Made by a program: the position numbers and the translations under genes. Positions 5,798 to 13,567 of a DNA stretch of 13,567 nt are shown in pieces (within the stretch, counting starts at the first letter, position 1; the number at the start of each line of letters is the position of its first letter). Source of the DNA: Susulua sp964536195. Lineage in GTDB: Bacteria > Omnitrophota > Gorgyraeia > Duberdicusellales > 4484-171. A model generated the notes under the pieces. The model saw nothing but the letters and a program-made list of their open reading frames with translations, had not been told where the DNA came from and did no database searches. Location of the stretch: the NCBI GenBank assembly GCA_964536195.1, contig CAZHVO010000023.1, positions 1 to 13,567 on the forward strand. Direction: 5' to 3'.

Positions 5798-6420
5798 ATC
5801 TTCAAAAAGTTATTAAAAACCTTCAAACCCAATTTTTGGCTCTTCTCAGGGTGAAATTGTACTGCCCATACATTATCTTTATGTAGAGCAGAAGCAAATT
5901 CACTTCCATAGGAAGTAGCTGCTAGTACAACCTTACTATTTTTCGGCTCACAATAGTAAGAGTGAGCAAAGTAAAAATAACTGTTATTTTTAATTCCTCT
6001 AAACAGTCTCTCCCTTTCTTCCTTCATCCTTCTACCTTCATCCTTAATCTCTATCCGATTCCACCCCATATGAGGAACAATTAACTTCTTGCCAGTAAAC
6101 TTTTTTACCTCCCCCTTAATGATTCCTAATCCTTTTAGGCTGGAAGCTTCTTGACTCTTCTCGAGTAATAATTGCATCCCGAGGCAAATCCCTAAGAAAG
6201 GTACACCTTCTGCGATTCTTTTTTTTAAAAGATCGAAAAGCTTTCTCTTTTTTAACTCTTTGACTGCCCGGCCAAAGTGCCCTACCCCAGGAAAAATTAT
6301 TCTCTTAGCTTTCTTTATAGTGGCCGGGGAACTGCTCACTTTCACCTTCTTGCCTAAGAATAGGGCGCTATTCTCTACACTCTTTAAATTCCCCATTCCA
6401 TAATCAACAATTGCTATCAT
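5791..6420 (-). CDS. hisH: Imidazole glycerol phosphate synthase glutaminase subunit HisH
   Basis: HisH is the class I glutamine amidotransferase subunit of IGP synthase. It releases ammonia from glutamine and passes it to HisF, which makes IGP and AICAR from PRFAR. The triad is complete: Cys79 in GICLGMQ, His190 and Glu192 in VQFHPEKS. PGVGHFG at 44-50 is the oxyanion-strand motif. At 209 residues it is normal to slightly long, because about ten extra residues (126-135, KDEGRRMKEE) lie between the conserved MGWNRIEI and LFRGI segments. That insert is encoded by a 14-base tandem duplication read in two frames and probably forms a charged surface loop. The gene starts 15 bases after hisB with a weak ribosome-binding site and overlaps hisA. 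The partner hisF is not in the window. Confidence 0.95.
   Translation of the reverse strand: MIAIVDYGMGNLKSVENSALFLGKKVKVSSSPATIKKAKRIIFPGVGHFGRAVKELKKRKLFDLLKKRIAEGVPFLGICLGMQLLLEKSQEASSLKGLGIIKGEVKKFTGKKLIVPHMGWNRIEIKDEGRRMKEERERLFRGIKNNSYFYFAHSYYCEPKNSKVVLAATSYGSEFASALHKDNVWAVQFHPEKSQKLGLKVFNNFLKIC
6018..6045 (-). repeat. 14-base tandem duplication inside hisH
   Basis: On the minus strand AAGGATGAAGGTAG is followed directly by AAGGATGAAGGAAG, two copies of a 14-mer with one mismatch. Because 14 is not a multiple of three, the first copy is read K-D-E-G-R and the second R-M-K-E-E. The segment coincides with extra residues not found in typical HisH proteins. This looks like a DNA-level insertion or slippage tolerated in a surface loop. 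Confidence 0.7.
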
Positions 6421-6435
6421 CTTTTAATTATTTGG

Positions 6436-7077
6436 TTAGTCTATTATTCCTTTTGTCGAAGGAACACCTTTGCGGCGGGGATCAATTTGCGTGGCTTGGT
6501 CCAAAGCCTTACCCATAGCTTTAAAAAGAGCCTCTAGCAAATGGTGTAAGTCACCTTCTCCTGATTTAATTATATAAACCAGACTTAATCCGGCATGTTG
6601 GACAAATGATTCTAAAAACTCCTCAGCATGCCTTGCAGTAAAATCTGTATTATCAAAGGTGAATGTATCATAAAAATCTCCTAGACCTTTAGTTCCTCTA
6701 GCAACATCCTGTCCATGTAAAGACGGTCTTCCACTTATATCAACATTAGCTTCAACAACTACCTTATCCATAGTTGCTGAAAACGAACCATATCTATTAA
6801 TACCAAACTTATCTCCCAAAGCTTCTTTAAAAGCTTTACCAAGAGCAATACCGATATCTTCAATTATGTGGTGGGCAAGATCACCTTCAGCTTTTAAATT
6901 TAAATCAAATAGACCATGAAACGAAAATAAAGTAAGTAGATGGTTAAGGGGCTCAAAACCTGTGCTTACCTTGGCTTTGCCTCTACCATCAACAACAAAC
7001 TCCCCCTTAATATCTACTTCATTTGTCTTTCTATTTATAGTTGCTTTTCTTACTTCTTTTTTTCTTTTAAACCACAT
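6436..7077 (-). CDS. hisB: Imidazoleglycerol-phosphate dehydratase HisB, divergent form
   Basis: HisB dehydrates imidazole glycerol phosphate to imidazole acetol phosphate using a di-manganese site. Family features are clear: NRKTNEVDI at 15-23 with Glu20, NHLLTLF at 45-51 with His46, HHxxE at 69-73, RYGS at 95-98, SGRP at 115-118, a second HHxxE at 178-182 and PSTKG at 206-210. It is divergent: the usual segment of the GDLxVDDHHTVED type is shortened by about three residues to GDLAHHIIED, and the histidine normally found in a VEHFF-like helix appears to be Glu153. The region 119-148 also differs from common homologues. The 213 residues form a stand-alone dehydratase without a HisB-N phosphatase. 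GGAGGA precedes the ATG at 7077. Position between hisD and hisH supports the role. Confidence 0.88.
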   Translation of the reverse strand: MWFKRKKEVRKATINRKTNEVDIKGEFVVDGRGKAKVSTGFEPLNHLLTLFSFHGLFDLNLKAEGDLAHHIIEDIGIALGKAFKEALGDKFGINRYGSFSATMDKVVVEANVDISGRPSLHGQDVARGTKGLGDFYDTFTFDNTDFTARHAEEFLESFVQHAGLSLVYIIKSGEGDLHHLLEALFKAMGKALDQATQIDPRRKGVPSTKGIID

Positions 7078-7092
7078 ACTTCCTCCATGAAT

Positions 7093-8310
7093 TTAAGCCA
7101 GTCTCTTCTTAACGCTTTCTATGTGTTTAACCATTCCTTCAAGGTTGGCGATTTTTTCTAATACCTGTTCCTCTTCCTGCAGGGCCTTCTTAGTATAATT
7201 TATAATGTGAGACTCCTTAAGAAAAGACCTGACTGAAAGACACGAAAAAAATCGGCTGCTTCCTCCGGTGGGAAGAACATGGCTAGGTCCGGCAGTATAA
7301 TCGCCTAAAGCAACCGGAGTGTAGTCTCCTAAGAATATTGCTCCGGCATTTCTAATCTTCTTCAGCAGCGAAGATGGTTTCTTAGTTAAAATCTCTAAAT
7401 GCTCAGGCGAAATGCAATTTACTACCCGGCAACCTTCGTCTAGATTTCTTACCCGCAAAGCTAAACCAGGAATCTTCTTCTTTCTTACCTCCATTATAAT
7501 CTTTCGGGAGTTAGTAACTAGAATTCCCAAACCATTATGGTGTTCTATCTGAGCTTCTAAATCAGATATAATGTGTTCTACATTAGCATCTTTAGAAGCT
7601 AGGATAACTACCTCTGAAGGACCAGCCAGCATATCAATATCTACCTTTCCAAAGAGCTGGCGTTTGGCCTCAGTTACAAATTCATTTCCCGGACCAACAA
7701 TCTTATCAACCTTTCTAATTGTTTTAGTCCCGCAAGCTAGAGCAGCAATAGCTTGCGCACCTCCAAGACGGTATATTTCCTTTATATTCAATAGAGAAGT
7801 TAAGGCCAGAATAAAAGGATTTATATTTCTGTCTTTTCCTGGTGGGGAAACCAAGACTACTTCCTTTACCCCGGCAACTATAGCTGGAATAACAGCCATG
7901 TATACCGATGAAACTAAGGGAGCGGTTCCGGCCGGAACATATACCCCCACTCTCTCTAAAGGCACATAACGACTAATTAAAGTCTTACCACTATCTTCTT
8001 TTAATCTAATTGTCTTAGGAACTTGGCCTTTATAGAATTTAGTTACATTATCTATAGCCACTTTAAATGCTGAGATGAGAGATGAGTCTAGTTCATTAAA
8101 GGCCGCACTTATCTCCGACTCAGAAATCTTTAATTCCCGAGCTGATATCTTAACCTTATCAAATTTCTTGGTGTATTCAACCAGAGCACTATCGCCATTA
8201 TCACAAACACCTTTGATAATCTTAGAGACCTTCTCGTAAATTTTGTTTTTGCACATTCTCTTCTTAAGAAGTAACTTCTCTAAGCTTTCTAAATTTCTTA
8301 CAACTCTCAT
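7093..8310 (-). CDS. hisD: Histidinol dehydrogenase
   Basis: HisD performs the last two steps of histidine synthesis, oxidising L-histidinol to histidine with two NAD+. The 405-residue length is slightly short of the usual 425-435. Zinc ligands match the family: Gln254 and His257 in AQIEH, Asp337 in GDYTAGPSHVLPT, and His396 in EGMVKHIE. The catalytic pair Glu303-His304 lies in SPEHLE. NAD-site segments GVYVPAGTAP (122-131), LGGAQAIAALACGT (182-195) and KIVGPGNEFV (203-212) are present. The ATG at 8310 overlaps the alaS stop in an ATGA arrangement and lacks a clear ribosome-binding site, so translation is probably coupled to alaS. It is the first histidine gene in this cluster; no leader peptide or attenuator precedes it. 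Confidence 0.97.
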   Translation of the reverse strand: MRVVRNLESLEKLLLKKRMCKNKIYEKVSKIIKGVCDNGDSALVEYTKKFDKVKISARELKISESEISAAFNELDSSLISAFKVAIDNVTKFYKGQVPKTIRLKEDSGKTLISRYVPLERVGVYVPAGTAPLVSSVYMAVIPAIVAGVKEVVLVSPPGKDRNINPFILALTSLLNIKEIYRLGGAQAIAALACGTKTIRKVDKIVGPGNEFVTEAKRQLFGKVDIDMLAGPSEVVILASKDANVEHIISDLEAQIEHHNGLGILVTNSRKIIMEVRKKKIPGLALRVRNLDEGCRVVNCISPEHLEILTKKPSSLLKKIRNAGAIFLGDYTPVALGDYTAGPSHVLPTGGSSRFFSCLSVRSFLKESHIINYTKKALQEEEQVLEKIANLEGMVKHIESVKKRLA

Positions 8311-10913
8311 TTTTTAATAAATTTGCTAATGGCTTCTTTTACTTTATCGGTGAAATTATCCCCTCTATTTAATACAACACCTTGAACTGTTCTATCATTA
8401 CCTCCACCAGCTAAAGATAATTCTTTTCCGAATTCAGAAATGAACTTTTTACAACTAAAACCTTTTCTAATTATATCATCAGTAGCCGAACAAATAAAAA
8501 TATCTTTTTCGCAATTCTCGGTTGCAATGAATACTATACCTGAGCCTATTTTCTGCTTTATCCGGTCCAAAAGAAGGAGTATTGCCCGAGATGCTGAGCC
8601 CTTTAAAGATGCTTTCGGTTCAAATGCACGAACCAGAACACTTATTTCTTCTATCTTATTTAACCCCATTACCTCTCCGGTCTCAGATGATATAAATTCT
8701 CCTTCTTGATTGGCAATTGCCCCTACTATTTTCTCCTTATCAGACTTCTTTTTTTCATCCAAGACTTTCTTTGCTTGCACTTTCTCTTTACGGCGAGTTA
8801 AAATTGAAATACTGCTCTCTTTGCCAACTGAAGCTTCAATCCTTCTAATCCCGCTACTTATCGAAGACTCTGAGGTAATGGCAAAATTCTCTATTTGAGA
8901 GGTATTATTAGCATGAGTTCCACCGCACAACTCCTTGCTATAATCAGAGATTGAAACCATTCTTACATCATTAAGATATTTATCTTTAAAAAAAGCAAGA
9001 GCTCCTTCTCCTTTAGCATCTCCAAGGCTAAGTTCTTTTTTCTCAACCTTATCGGCATTAGCGATAAATTTCGCGACTAAATTTTCTACCTCTTCTATCT
9101 CCTGATCAGCCAATCTATTGAAATGGGTAAAGTCAAAACGGAATTTATCCTCATCAACCAAAGAGCCTTGCTGGACAACGTGCTCACCTAAAACCTGACG
9201 TAAGGCTGCCTGAAGAAGATGAGTTGCTGTATGGGCCCGAGCCAGAGCTTCTCTTCTTTTCTGATCAACAGAGGCAACAGCCTCACTCTTTTTAATCTCA
9301 CCGCTTATAACAGAACCTTGATGAATAATAGCATCGGCAACTTTAAATACTTTACCTACCTTAAACTCTCCAGTTTTAGTCGATATCTTACCCTTATCAT
9401 TAAGCTGGCCACCACTTTCAGGATAAAAAGGAGTCTTATCTAAAATTACTAAGCCTAGTTCACCCTCGTTTATAAGTTCTTTTTCAGTATTATCCACAAG
9501 TAGTTTTAAAATCTTACCCTTTGTTTCTAACTTATCATATCCAATGAATTCACTCTTTTCCTTTAAATCAAATTCGCCGGCTTTAAATATGTTAGTATCA
9601 AACATACTTTTTTTCCGCGAACGTTCTTGTTGCTCTTTAAGCAATGTGTTAAATTTTCCCTCATCCACGCTAAACCCTTTTACTTCGACAAATTCCTTAA
9701 TTATCTCTAAGGGCACTCCGTGAGTATCATATAGGCGAAATACATCCTCAGGAGGGAACTCTTTCTTAGCCGTTTTGCCAAGCTCATCCATGATAAGATT
9801 AGCCTGGGTTTCTCCCTCTTTAATCATTAAAAAGTACTTCTCTTCCTCAGAAGCAATAATCTTTGAAATATTATCACTTTTTTGCTTAATCTCTGGATAG
9901 ACATCACCCATGAGTTCTGTAAAACGTCTAGGTAACTTAAAAAGAAACGGCTCTTTATTACCTAAACCTCCTGCTTTAAGCAAAGCTCTTCTTATAATCT
10001 TCCTTATTACATATCCTCTTCCTTCATTAGAAGGGTAAACCCCGTCTGCAATTGCAAAAGTAACAGCTCGAGCATGGTCAACGATGGTATTTACAGAACT
10101 CCTGATCAAACCTTCGCGACGAGAACTTTTTACAACCATTCTCTCAACTTCTTTAACAACCGGAGCTAAAATATCTATTTCGAAATTGGACTCTTTCTTT
10201 TGTAAAACAGCTGCCATTCTCTCTAAACCCATACCTGTATCAATATTCTTCTGAGGCAAAGGCTCTAACTTATTTACTCCTACTCGATTAAACTCTGTGA
10301 ACACCAAATTCCAAACCTCAACAAACCGACCACAGCTACAATCAGGATTGCATTCATTTTTCCGACAACCAACGTCCTCTCCCCTGTCAAAGAAAATTTC
10401 AGAACATGGCCCGCATGGGCCATTAGGCCCGTTACTAGGAGCATTAGCCGGCCAAAAATTACTGTCTTCACCTAATTTAACTATTCTCTTCTCAGATACA
10501 CCAATATTATCTTTCCAAATATTATAGGCCTCATCATCTTCCCTGTATACCGAGACCCACAAAGTCTTATCATATATGTTCAGCTCTTTAGTAATAAATT
10601 CCCAAGCAAATTCAATTGCTTCTTTCTTGAAATAACCACCAAATGAAAAGTTCCCCAGCATTTCGAAAAAAGTGTGATGATGAGGGGTCCGGCCAACCAT
10701 CTCTAAGTCACCGGTACGCAAGCACTTCTGGCAAGATGTAGCTCTAGTTATGTCCTTCTTCTCAGCTAAAAAGTAAGGTTTAAACTGGTTCATCCCGGCT
10801 GAAGTGAAAAGAAGAGAGGCATCATCAGGTACTAAGGTATCAGAAGAAAAAAGTGTATGGTTTTTTTCTTTAAAAAATTCTAAAAATTTTTTTCTTAATT
10901 CATTCGTCTTCAA
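8307..10913 (-). CDS. alaS: Alanyl-tRNA synthetase
   Basis: AlaRS charges tRNA-Ala and hydrolyses mischarged Ser- and Gly-tRNA. The 868-residue protein has the class II catalytic core at about 1-240 (HHHTFFEMLGNFSFGGYF at 78-95; TGMGLERM at 226-233) and a Cys cluster at 183, 188, 192 and 194. The editing domain carries zinc/active-site residues His561, His565, Cys663 and His667 (HTATH and CGGTH). A C-terminal DHHA1-like domain has a degenerate glycine motif (AGGGNDRTVQG, 835-845) in place of the usual GG-rich, AQ-G pattern. The start is TTG at 10913, overlapping recX by 14 bases. No in-frame ATG or GTG is available nearby, AGGAGT sits 8 bases upstream, and the N-terminus fits the family exactly. 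Confidence 0.97.
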   Translation of the reverse strand: MKTNELRKKFLEFFKEKNHTLFSSDTLVPDDASLLFTSAGMNQFKPYFLAEKKDITRATSCQKCLRTGDLEMVGRTPHHHTFFEMLGNFSFGGYFKKEAIEFAWEFITKELNIYDKTLWVSVYREDDEAYNIWKDNIGVSEKRIVKLGEDSNFWPANAPSNGPNGPCGPCSEIFFDRGEDVGCRKNECNPDCSCGRFVEVWNLVFTEFNRVGVNKLEPLPQKNIDTGMGLERMAAVLQKKESNFEIDILAPVVKEVERMVVKSSRREGLIRSSVNTIVDHARAVTFAIADGVYPSNEGRGYVIRKIIRRALLKAGGLGNKEPFLFKLPRRFTELMGDVYPEIKQKSDNISKIIASEEEKYFLMIKEGETQANLIMDELGKTAKKEFPPEDVFRLYDTHGVPLEIIKEFVEVKGFSVDEGKFNTLLKEQQERSRKKSMFDTNIFKAGEFDLKEKSEFIGYDKLETKGKILKLLVDNTEKELINEGELGLVILDKTPFYPESGGQLNDKGKISTKTGEFKVGKVFKVADAIIHQGSVISGEIKKSEAVASVDQKRREALARAHTATHLLQAALRQVLGEHVVQQGSLVDEDKFRFDFTHFNRLADQEIEEVENLVAKFIANADKVEKKELSLGDAKGEGALAFFKDKYLNDVRMVSISDYSKELCGGTHANNTSQIENFAITSESSISSGIRRIEASVGKESSISILTRRKEKVQAKKVLDEKKKSDKEKIVGAIANQEGEFISSETGEVMGLNKIEEISVLVRAFEPKASLKGSASRAILLLLDRIKQKIGSGIVFIATENCEKDIFICSATDDIIRKGFSCKKFISEFGKELSLAGGGNDRTVQGVVLNRGDNFTDKVKEAISKFIKK

Positions 10914-11379
10914 CTCTATTTACTCCTAAATTATCCATTTCTTGATTAATAACCTTAAGACTAAATCCTTTTCTCACCAGATGCATCACTATTTTTTGCC
11001 AAATTTTTGGCCTCGGCAAAGACGGTTTTCTACTCTTGTAATGCTCTAACTTCCTCTCGATAATTTCTCTTACCCTGTCATTGTAAGCGAAATCTCCTCC
11101 CAGAGCCTGCTTACGTAATTCTTGAGAAATTCCTAACTTCTTAAGGTTAAAATCGATTCGTATCGGACCCCAGCCTTTATCTAATGAGTGGCTAACAAAA
11201 AGGTGGGCAAACTCTTCATCATTTATGTAATTATTCTCTTCTAAATACTCTACTGTCCTTTTTCTTACTGCCGAGGTATACCCTTTCCTCTTAAGACGAG
11301 AAATTATTTCAACTTTACCTCTTGCTCTGTATTTTAGAAGAAGGAAAGAATAATTAAGAGCTTTATTAAAATCCTTCAA
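10900..11379 (-). CDS. recX: RecA regulatory protein RecX
   Basis: RecX binds in the groove of RecA filaments and limits their growth and activity. The 159-residue protein has the three-helix-repeat layout of the family: ALNYSFLLLKYRARGKVEI near the start, an RLKRKGY segment, and the best-conserved block YINDEEFAHLFVSHSLDKGWGPIRI. The start is a TTG at 11379 that directly follows the protease stop codon (TAATTG). No in-frame ATG lies near, and the conserved sequence begins a few residues later, so TTG is the best choice despite a weak ribosome-binding site. recX overlaps alaS by 14 bases. It is separated from recA by the protease gene rather than being adjacent. Confidence 0.9.
   Translation of the reverse strand: MKDFNKALNYSFLLLKYRARGKVEIISRLKRKGYTSAVRKRTVEYLEENNYINDEEFAHLFVSHSLDKGWGPIRIDFNLKKLGISQELRKQALGGDFAYNDRVREIIERKLEHYKSRKPSLPRPKIWQKIVMHLVRKGFSLKVINQEMDNLGVNRVEDE
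10922..10927 (-). promoter_or_regulatory. Ribosome-binding site supporting the TTG start of alaS
   Basis: AGGAGT on the minus strand, inside the 3' end of recX, ends 8 bases before the TTG at 10913. It supports initiation at this TTG. Confidence 0.7.
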
Positions 11380-12795
11380 TTATTTCTTTTTAAGAACAGA
11401 GTATCCGCGATTTGTCTTTATTAGACAATCCCCTTTTATCTTGGAAGTAACTTTCTCAAAATCCTCTTTACTCTTTATTTCTTTCTTCTCTATCTTAGTA
11501 ATAACATCACCTACTTGAAGGTTGCTCTCATCAGCTGTTGAACCATCTTTAATATTAGTAATTACTACCCCTTGATCAGACTTTATCCTAAACTGACGCT
11601 TATAAAAAGGTGTTATATCGTCAATAGTTAAACCTCTGAAGCTAACCTTATCTGAATCTTCCTCTACCTCTTCTATTTCTTCGCCTTCTTTAGGCATCTT
11701 ACCTATTTTTACCTTAATGGTCATCTCTTTGTCGCCACGAATAATTTCAAGAGGAATACGCTTTCCAACATCAGAAGTTGAGACCATCCGCACCAAATCT
11801 CTTGTTGTCTTTACCGATTCTTTATTAAAAGTTAAAACCAAATCTCCTTCTTTGAATCCGGCCTCCTCAGCTGGAGAGTCTTTGTATACTTTCAGAATTA
11901 TTATACCTACTCTCTCTTTAACGCCAAAGTAATTGCGCAAATCATCATTTAAGTTATCGATGACTACGCCTAGCCATCCATAAAGAATCTTTTCGCCCGT
12001 GGACAATTTGTCTAGAATTTTCTTTGCTTTATTAACCGGTATAGCAAACCCTAACCCTTGATAGCCTCCGGAGGTAGTGATAATTGCTGTATTGATACCA
12101 ATAACTTCCCCCTTTAAATTCACTAAAGGCCCTCCGCTGTTACCGGGATTAATAGCGGCATCAGTCTGGATAAGGTCATCATAGCCTCTACTCCTTCTAC
12201 CTAAAGCCGGTAAATAACGGTTAAGAGCGCTTATTACTCCAACGGTAACGGTGGGTTCGGGATTATCAATTGCGAAACCAAAGGGATTTCCTATTGCTAC
12301 TACCCACTTGCCGATTTGAAGGTCATCTGAATTCCCTAATTTTGCTACCGGAAGTCCCTTGGCATCTATTTTTATTACGGCCAAATCACTCCTATTGTCT
12401 GTTCCTTTAATCTCGGCATCAAACTCTCTTCCATCAGATAGCTTAACCTTTACCTCAACTGCTCCCGATACAACATGTTCGTTAGTAAGAATGTATCCGT
12501 CCTTATCAACTATAACTCCGCTACCTAACCCCTTCCTTTCGTATTCGCGCTCAGGAAATCCTCCGAAAAACTCTCCAAAGAATTGATCAAAAGGGTCATT
12601 ATAGTTCTCAAAAGGTGAGCCAAAACTAAACCCGCCACCAATTTTTTCTTTAACTACACTACTTATAGAAACCACTGTCTTACCGACGCTAGAGGCAACA
12701 TCAATAGTTGCCTTCTCCAGATCTAATGAGCTCTGGGAGTAAGCCAATAGAGGCATCAAAGCACAGACTATTACTATGGCTATACACTTTCTCAT
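11380..12795 (-). CDS. HtrA/DegP-family periplasmic serine protease with two PDZ domains
   Basis: This 471-residue protein belongs to the HtrA/DegP/DegQ family, which degrades or refolds damaged envelope proteins. A Sec signal peptide is visible at about 1-20 (Arg2-Lys3, a hydrophobic core, then AYS-QS). The mature start has a Phe/Gly-rich stretch (55-82) like the LA loop of DegP. The trypsin-like domain carries the triad His107 (TNEHVV), Asp137 (RSDLAV) and Ser220 (NPGNSGGP). PDZ1 spans about 270-365. An acidic linker (about 369-382) leads to PDZ2 (about 388-471). AAGGAGGAGG before the ATG at 12795 is a strong ribosome-binding site. The gene sits 16 bases after recA and directly abuts recX. 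DegP and DegQ cannot be told apart here, so no symbol is given. Confidence 0.94.
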   Translation of the reverse strand: MRKCIAIVIVCALMPLLAYSQSSLDLEKATIDVASSVGKTVVSISSVVKEKIGGGFSFGSPFENYNDPFDQFFGEFFGGFPEREYERKGLGSGVIVDKDGYILTNEHVVSGAVEVKVKLSDGREFDAEIKGTDNRSDLAVIKIDAKGLPVAKLGNSDDLQIGKWVVAIGNPFGFAIDNPEPTVTVGVISALNRYLPALGRRSRGYDDLIQTDAAINPGNSGGPLVNLKGEVIGINTAIITTSGGYQGLGFAIPVNKAKKILDKLSTGEKILYGWLGVVIDNLNDDLRNYFGVKERVGIIILKVYKDSPAEEAGFKEGDLVLTFNKESVKTTRDLVRMVSTSDVGKRIPLEIIRGDKEMTIKVKIGKMPKEGEEIEEVEEDSDKVSFRGLTIDDITPFYKRQFRIKSDQGVVITNIKDGSTADESNLQVGDVITKIEKKEIKSKEDFEKVTSKIKGDCLIKTNRGYSVLKKK

Positions 12796-12811
12796 CGTTC
12801 CCTCCTCCTTA

Positions 12812-13567
12812 TTAATTATTTTCTGCTGGAGAGCCTGAATTCTTTAGGGCTTGCTCTAGTTCTTCTTTTAAGACATCGTTCTCCCTTAGCAAGACTCTTA
12901 ACTGCTCCTTACCCTGAGCTAAATTTTTATCCTTGTAGGAAAACCAACTTCCAGCTTTCTTTATTATTCCTTCATCAAGAGCAGCATCTATTATCGCTCC
13001 AGTCTTAGACACTCCCTCATTATACATTATCTCAAATATCGCCTCCTTAAATGGAGGGGCAACTTTATTCTTCACTATTTTAGCCCGTACTCTTATTCCA
13101 GTTACACCACTCTGATCGGTAACAGTGGCGATTTTTCTTAAATCAATTCTCATTGAGGAGTAGAACTTCAAAGCTCTTCCTCCAGGGGTAACCTCAGGAG
13201 AACCAAACATTACCCCGATCTTCATTCTTATTTGGTTAATAAATACTACGCAAGTTTTAGACTTACTTATCGCCGCAGTTAGTTTTCGTAAAGCTTGGCT
13301 CATCAACCGAGCTTGCAGAGCAATCTGGGAATCACCCATCTGCCCTTCTATCTCTGCCCTTGGTACAAGGGCAGCAACTGAGTCAATCACAACTAAATCT
13401 ACGGCATTAGACCTGACTAAAGCCTCTACGATCTCTAAAGCTTGCTCTCCGGTATCAGGCTGAGAAATCAATAAATCTTCTAGTTTTATTCCAATTAACT
13501 TAGCATAAGATGGATCAAAAGCGTGCTCGGCATCGATAAAAGCTGCTACCCCACCGCTAAGCTGGCC
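12812..13567 (-). CDS. recA: Recombinase RecA, C-terminal 251 residues (5' end outside the window)
   Basis: RecA forms ATP-dependent filaments on single-stranded DNA for homologous recombination and LexA cleavage. The frame is open to the right edge, so the start, Walker A and N-terminal domain lie outside. Visible parts include FIDAEHAFDP (its Glu corresponds to catalytic Glu96 of E. coli), ISQPDTGEQALEI, the Walker B strand VDLVVIDSVAALVP, the L1-loop segment EIEGQMGDS, FINQIRMKIGVMFG, and the L2-loop end GGRALKFYSS. The C-terminal domain carries KNKVAPPFKEA and SWFSYKD. The C-terminus ends in a short, mildly acidic tail (SGSPAENN). An internal TTG at 13471 is not a start, since conserved RecA sequence continues upstream. 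The protease gene follows after 16 bases, suggesting co-transcription. Confidence 0.98.
   Translation of the reverse strand, partial: GQLSGGVAAFIDAEHAFDPSYAKLIGIKLEDLLISQPDTGEQALEIVEALVRSNAVDLVVIDSVAALVPRAEIEGQMGDSQIALQARLMSQALRKLTAAISKSKTCVVFINQIRMKIGVMFGSPEVTPGGRALKFYSSMRIDLRKIATVTDQSGVTGIRVRAKIVKNKVAPPFKEAIFEIMYNEGVSKTGAIIDAALDEGIIKKAGSWFSYKDKNLAQGKEQLRVLLRENDVLKEELEQALKNSGSPAENN

Noticed and set aside
7571..7969. A 132-codon plus-strand open frame opposite hisD
   Set aside because: It lies fully inside the conserved hisD core and looks like a composition artefact.
8300..8320. Histidine attenuator or leader peptide before hisD
   Set aside because: hisD overlaps the alaS stop codon, leaving no leader region and no run of histidine codons.
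10280..10471. A 63-codon minus-strand frame inside alaS
   Set aside because: It is an alternate frame of the alaS catalytic domain, with no supporting features.

Overview
This 13.6 kb window is a densely packed stretch of bacterial chromosome. All sixteen genes lie on the minus strand, so transcription runs from the high coordinates towards position 1. Every gene is a housekeeping gene, and no gap between genes exceeds about 40 bases. I see no tRNA, rRNA, mobile element, CRISPR array or phage gene. The base composition is AT-rich (roughly 40% GC by eye). The HtrA protease has a signal peptide, and a PilZ-like gene begins at the left edge. Together with the style of the proteins, this suggests an uncultivated, probably Gram-negative bacterium, possibly Omnitrophota or a relative. 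That placement is a low-confidence inference.

In transcription order, block 1 is recA (3' part), an HtrA/DegP-type periplasmic protease, recX and alaS. In E. coli recA, recX and alaS are consecutive; here the protease sits between recA and its regulator recX. Block 2 is a partial histidine operon, hisD-hisB-hisH-hisA, joined to alaS by a 4-base stop/start overlap. Block 3 is rplM-rpsI (ribosomal proteins L13 and S9). Its best promoter candidate overlaps the hisA stop codon and would give an almost leaderless rplM transcript. Block 4 is ribBA-ribH-nusB-PHP phosphoesterase-ribD, giving most of riboflavin synthesis, an antitermination factor and a nuclease-like enzyme. A PilZ-like gene follows and runs off the window.

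The riboflavin genes supply GTP cyclohydrolase II, DHBP synthase, the deaminase/reductase and lumazine synthase. Riboflavin synthase (ribE) is not in the window. The histidine genes cover dehydratase, dehydrogenase, ProFAR isomerase and the glutaminase subunit of IGP synthase. The partner hisF, and hisG, E, I and C, must lie elsewhere.

I found no convincing new multi-gene system. The points most worth a second look are a divergent HisB with a shortened metal-binding loop and one replaced metal ligand, a 14-base tandem duplication inside hisH read in two frames, two start sites with matching -10-to-ATG geometry suggesting leaderless transcription, and the protease inserted between recA and recX.
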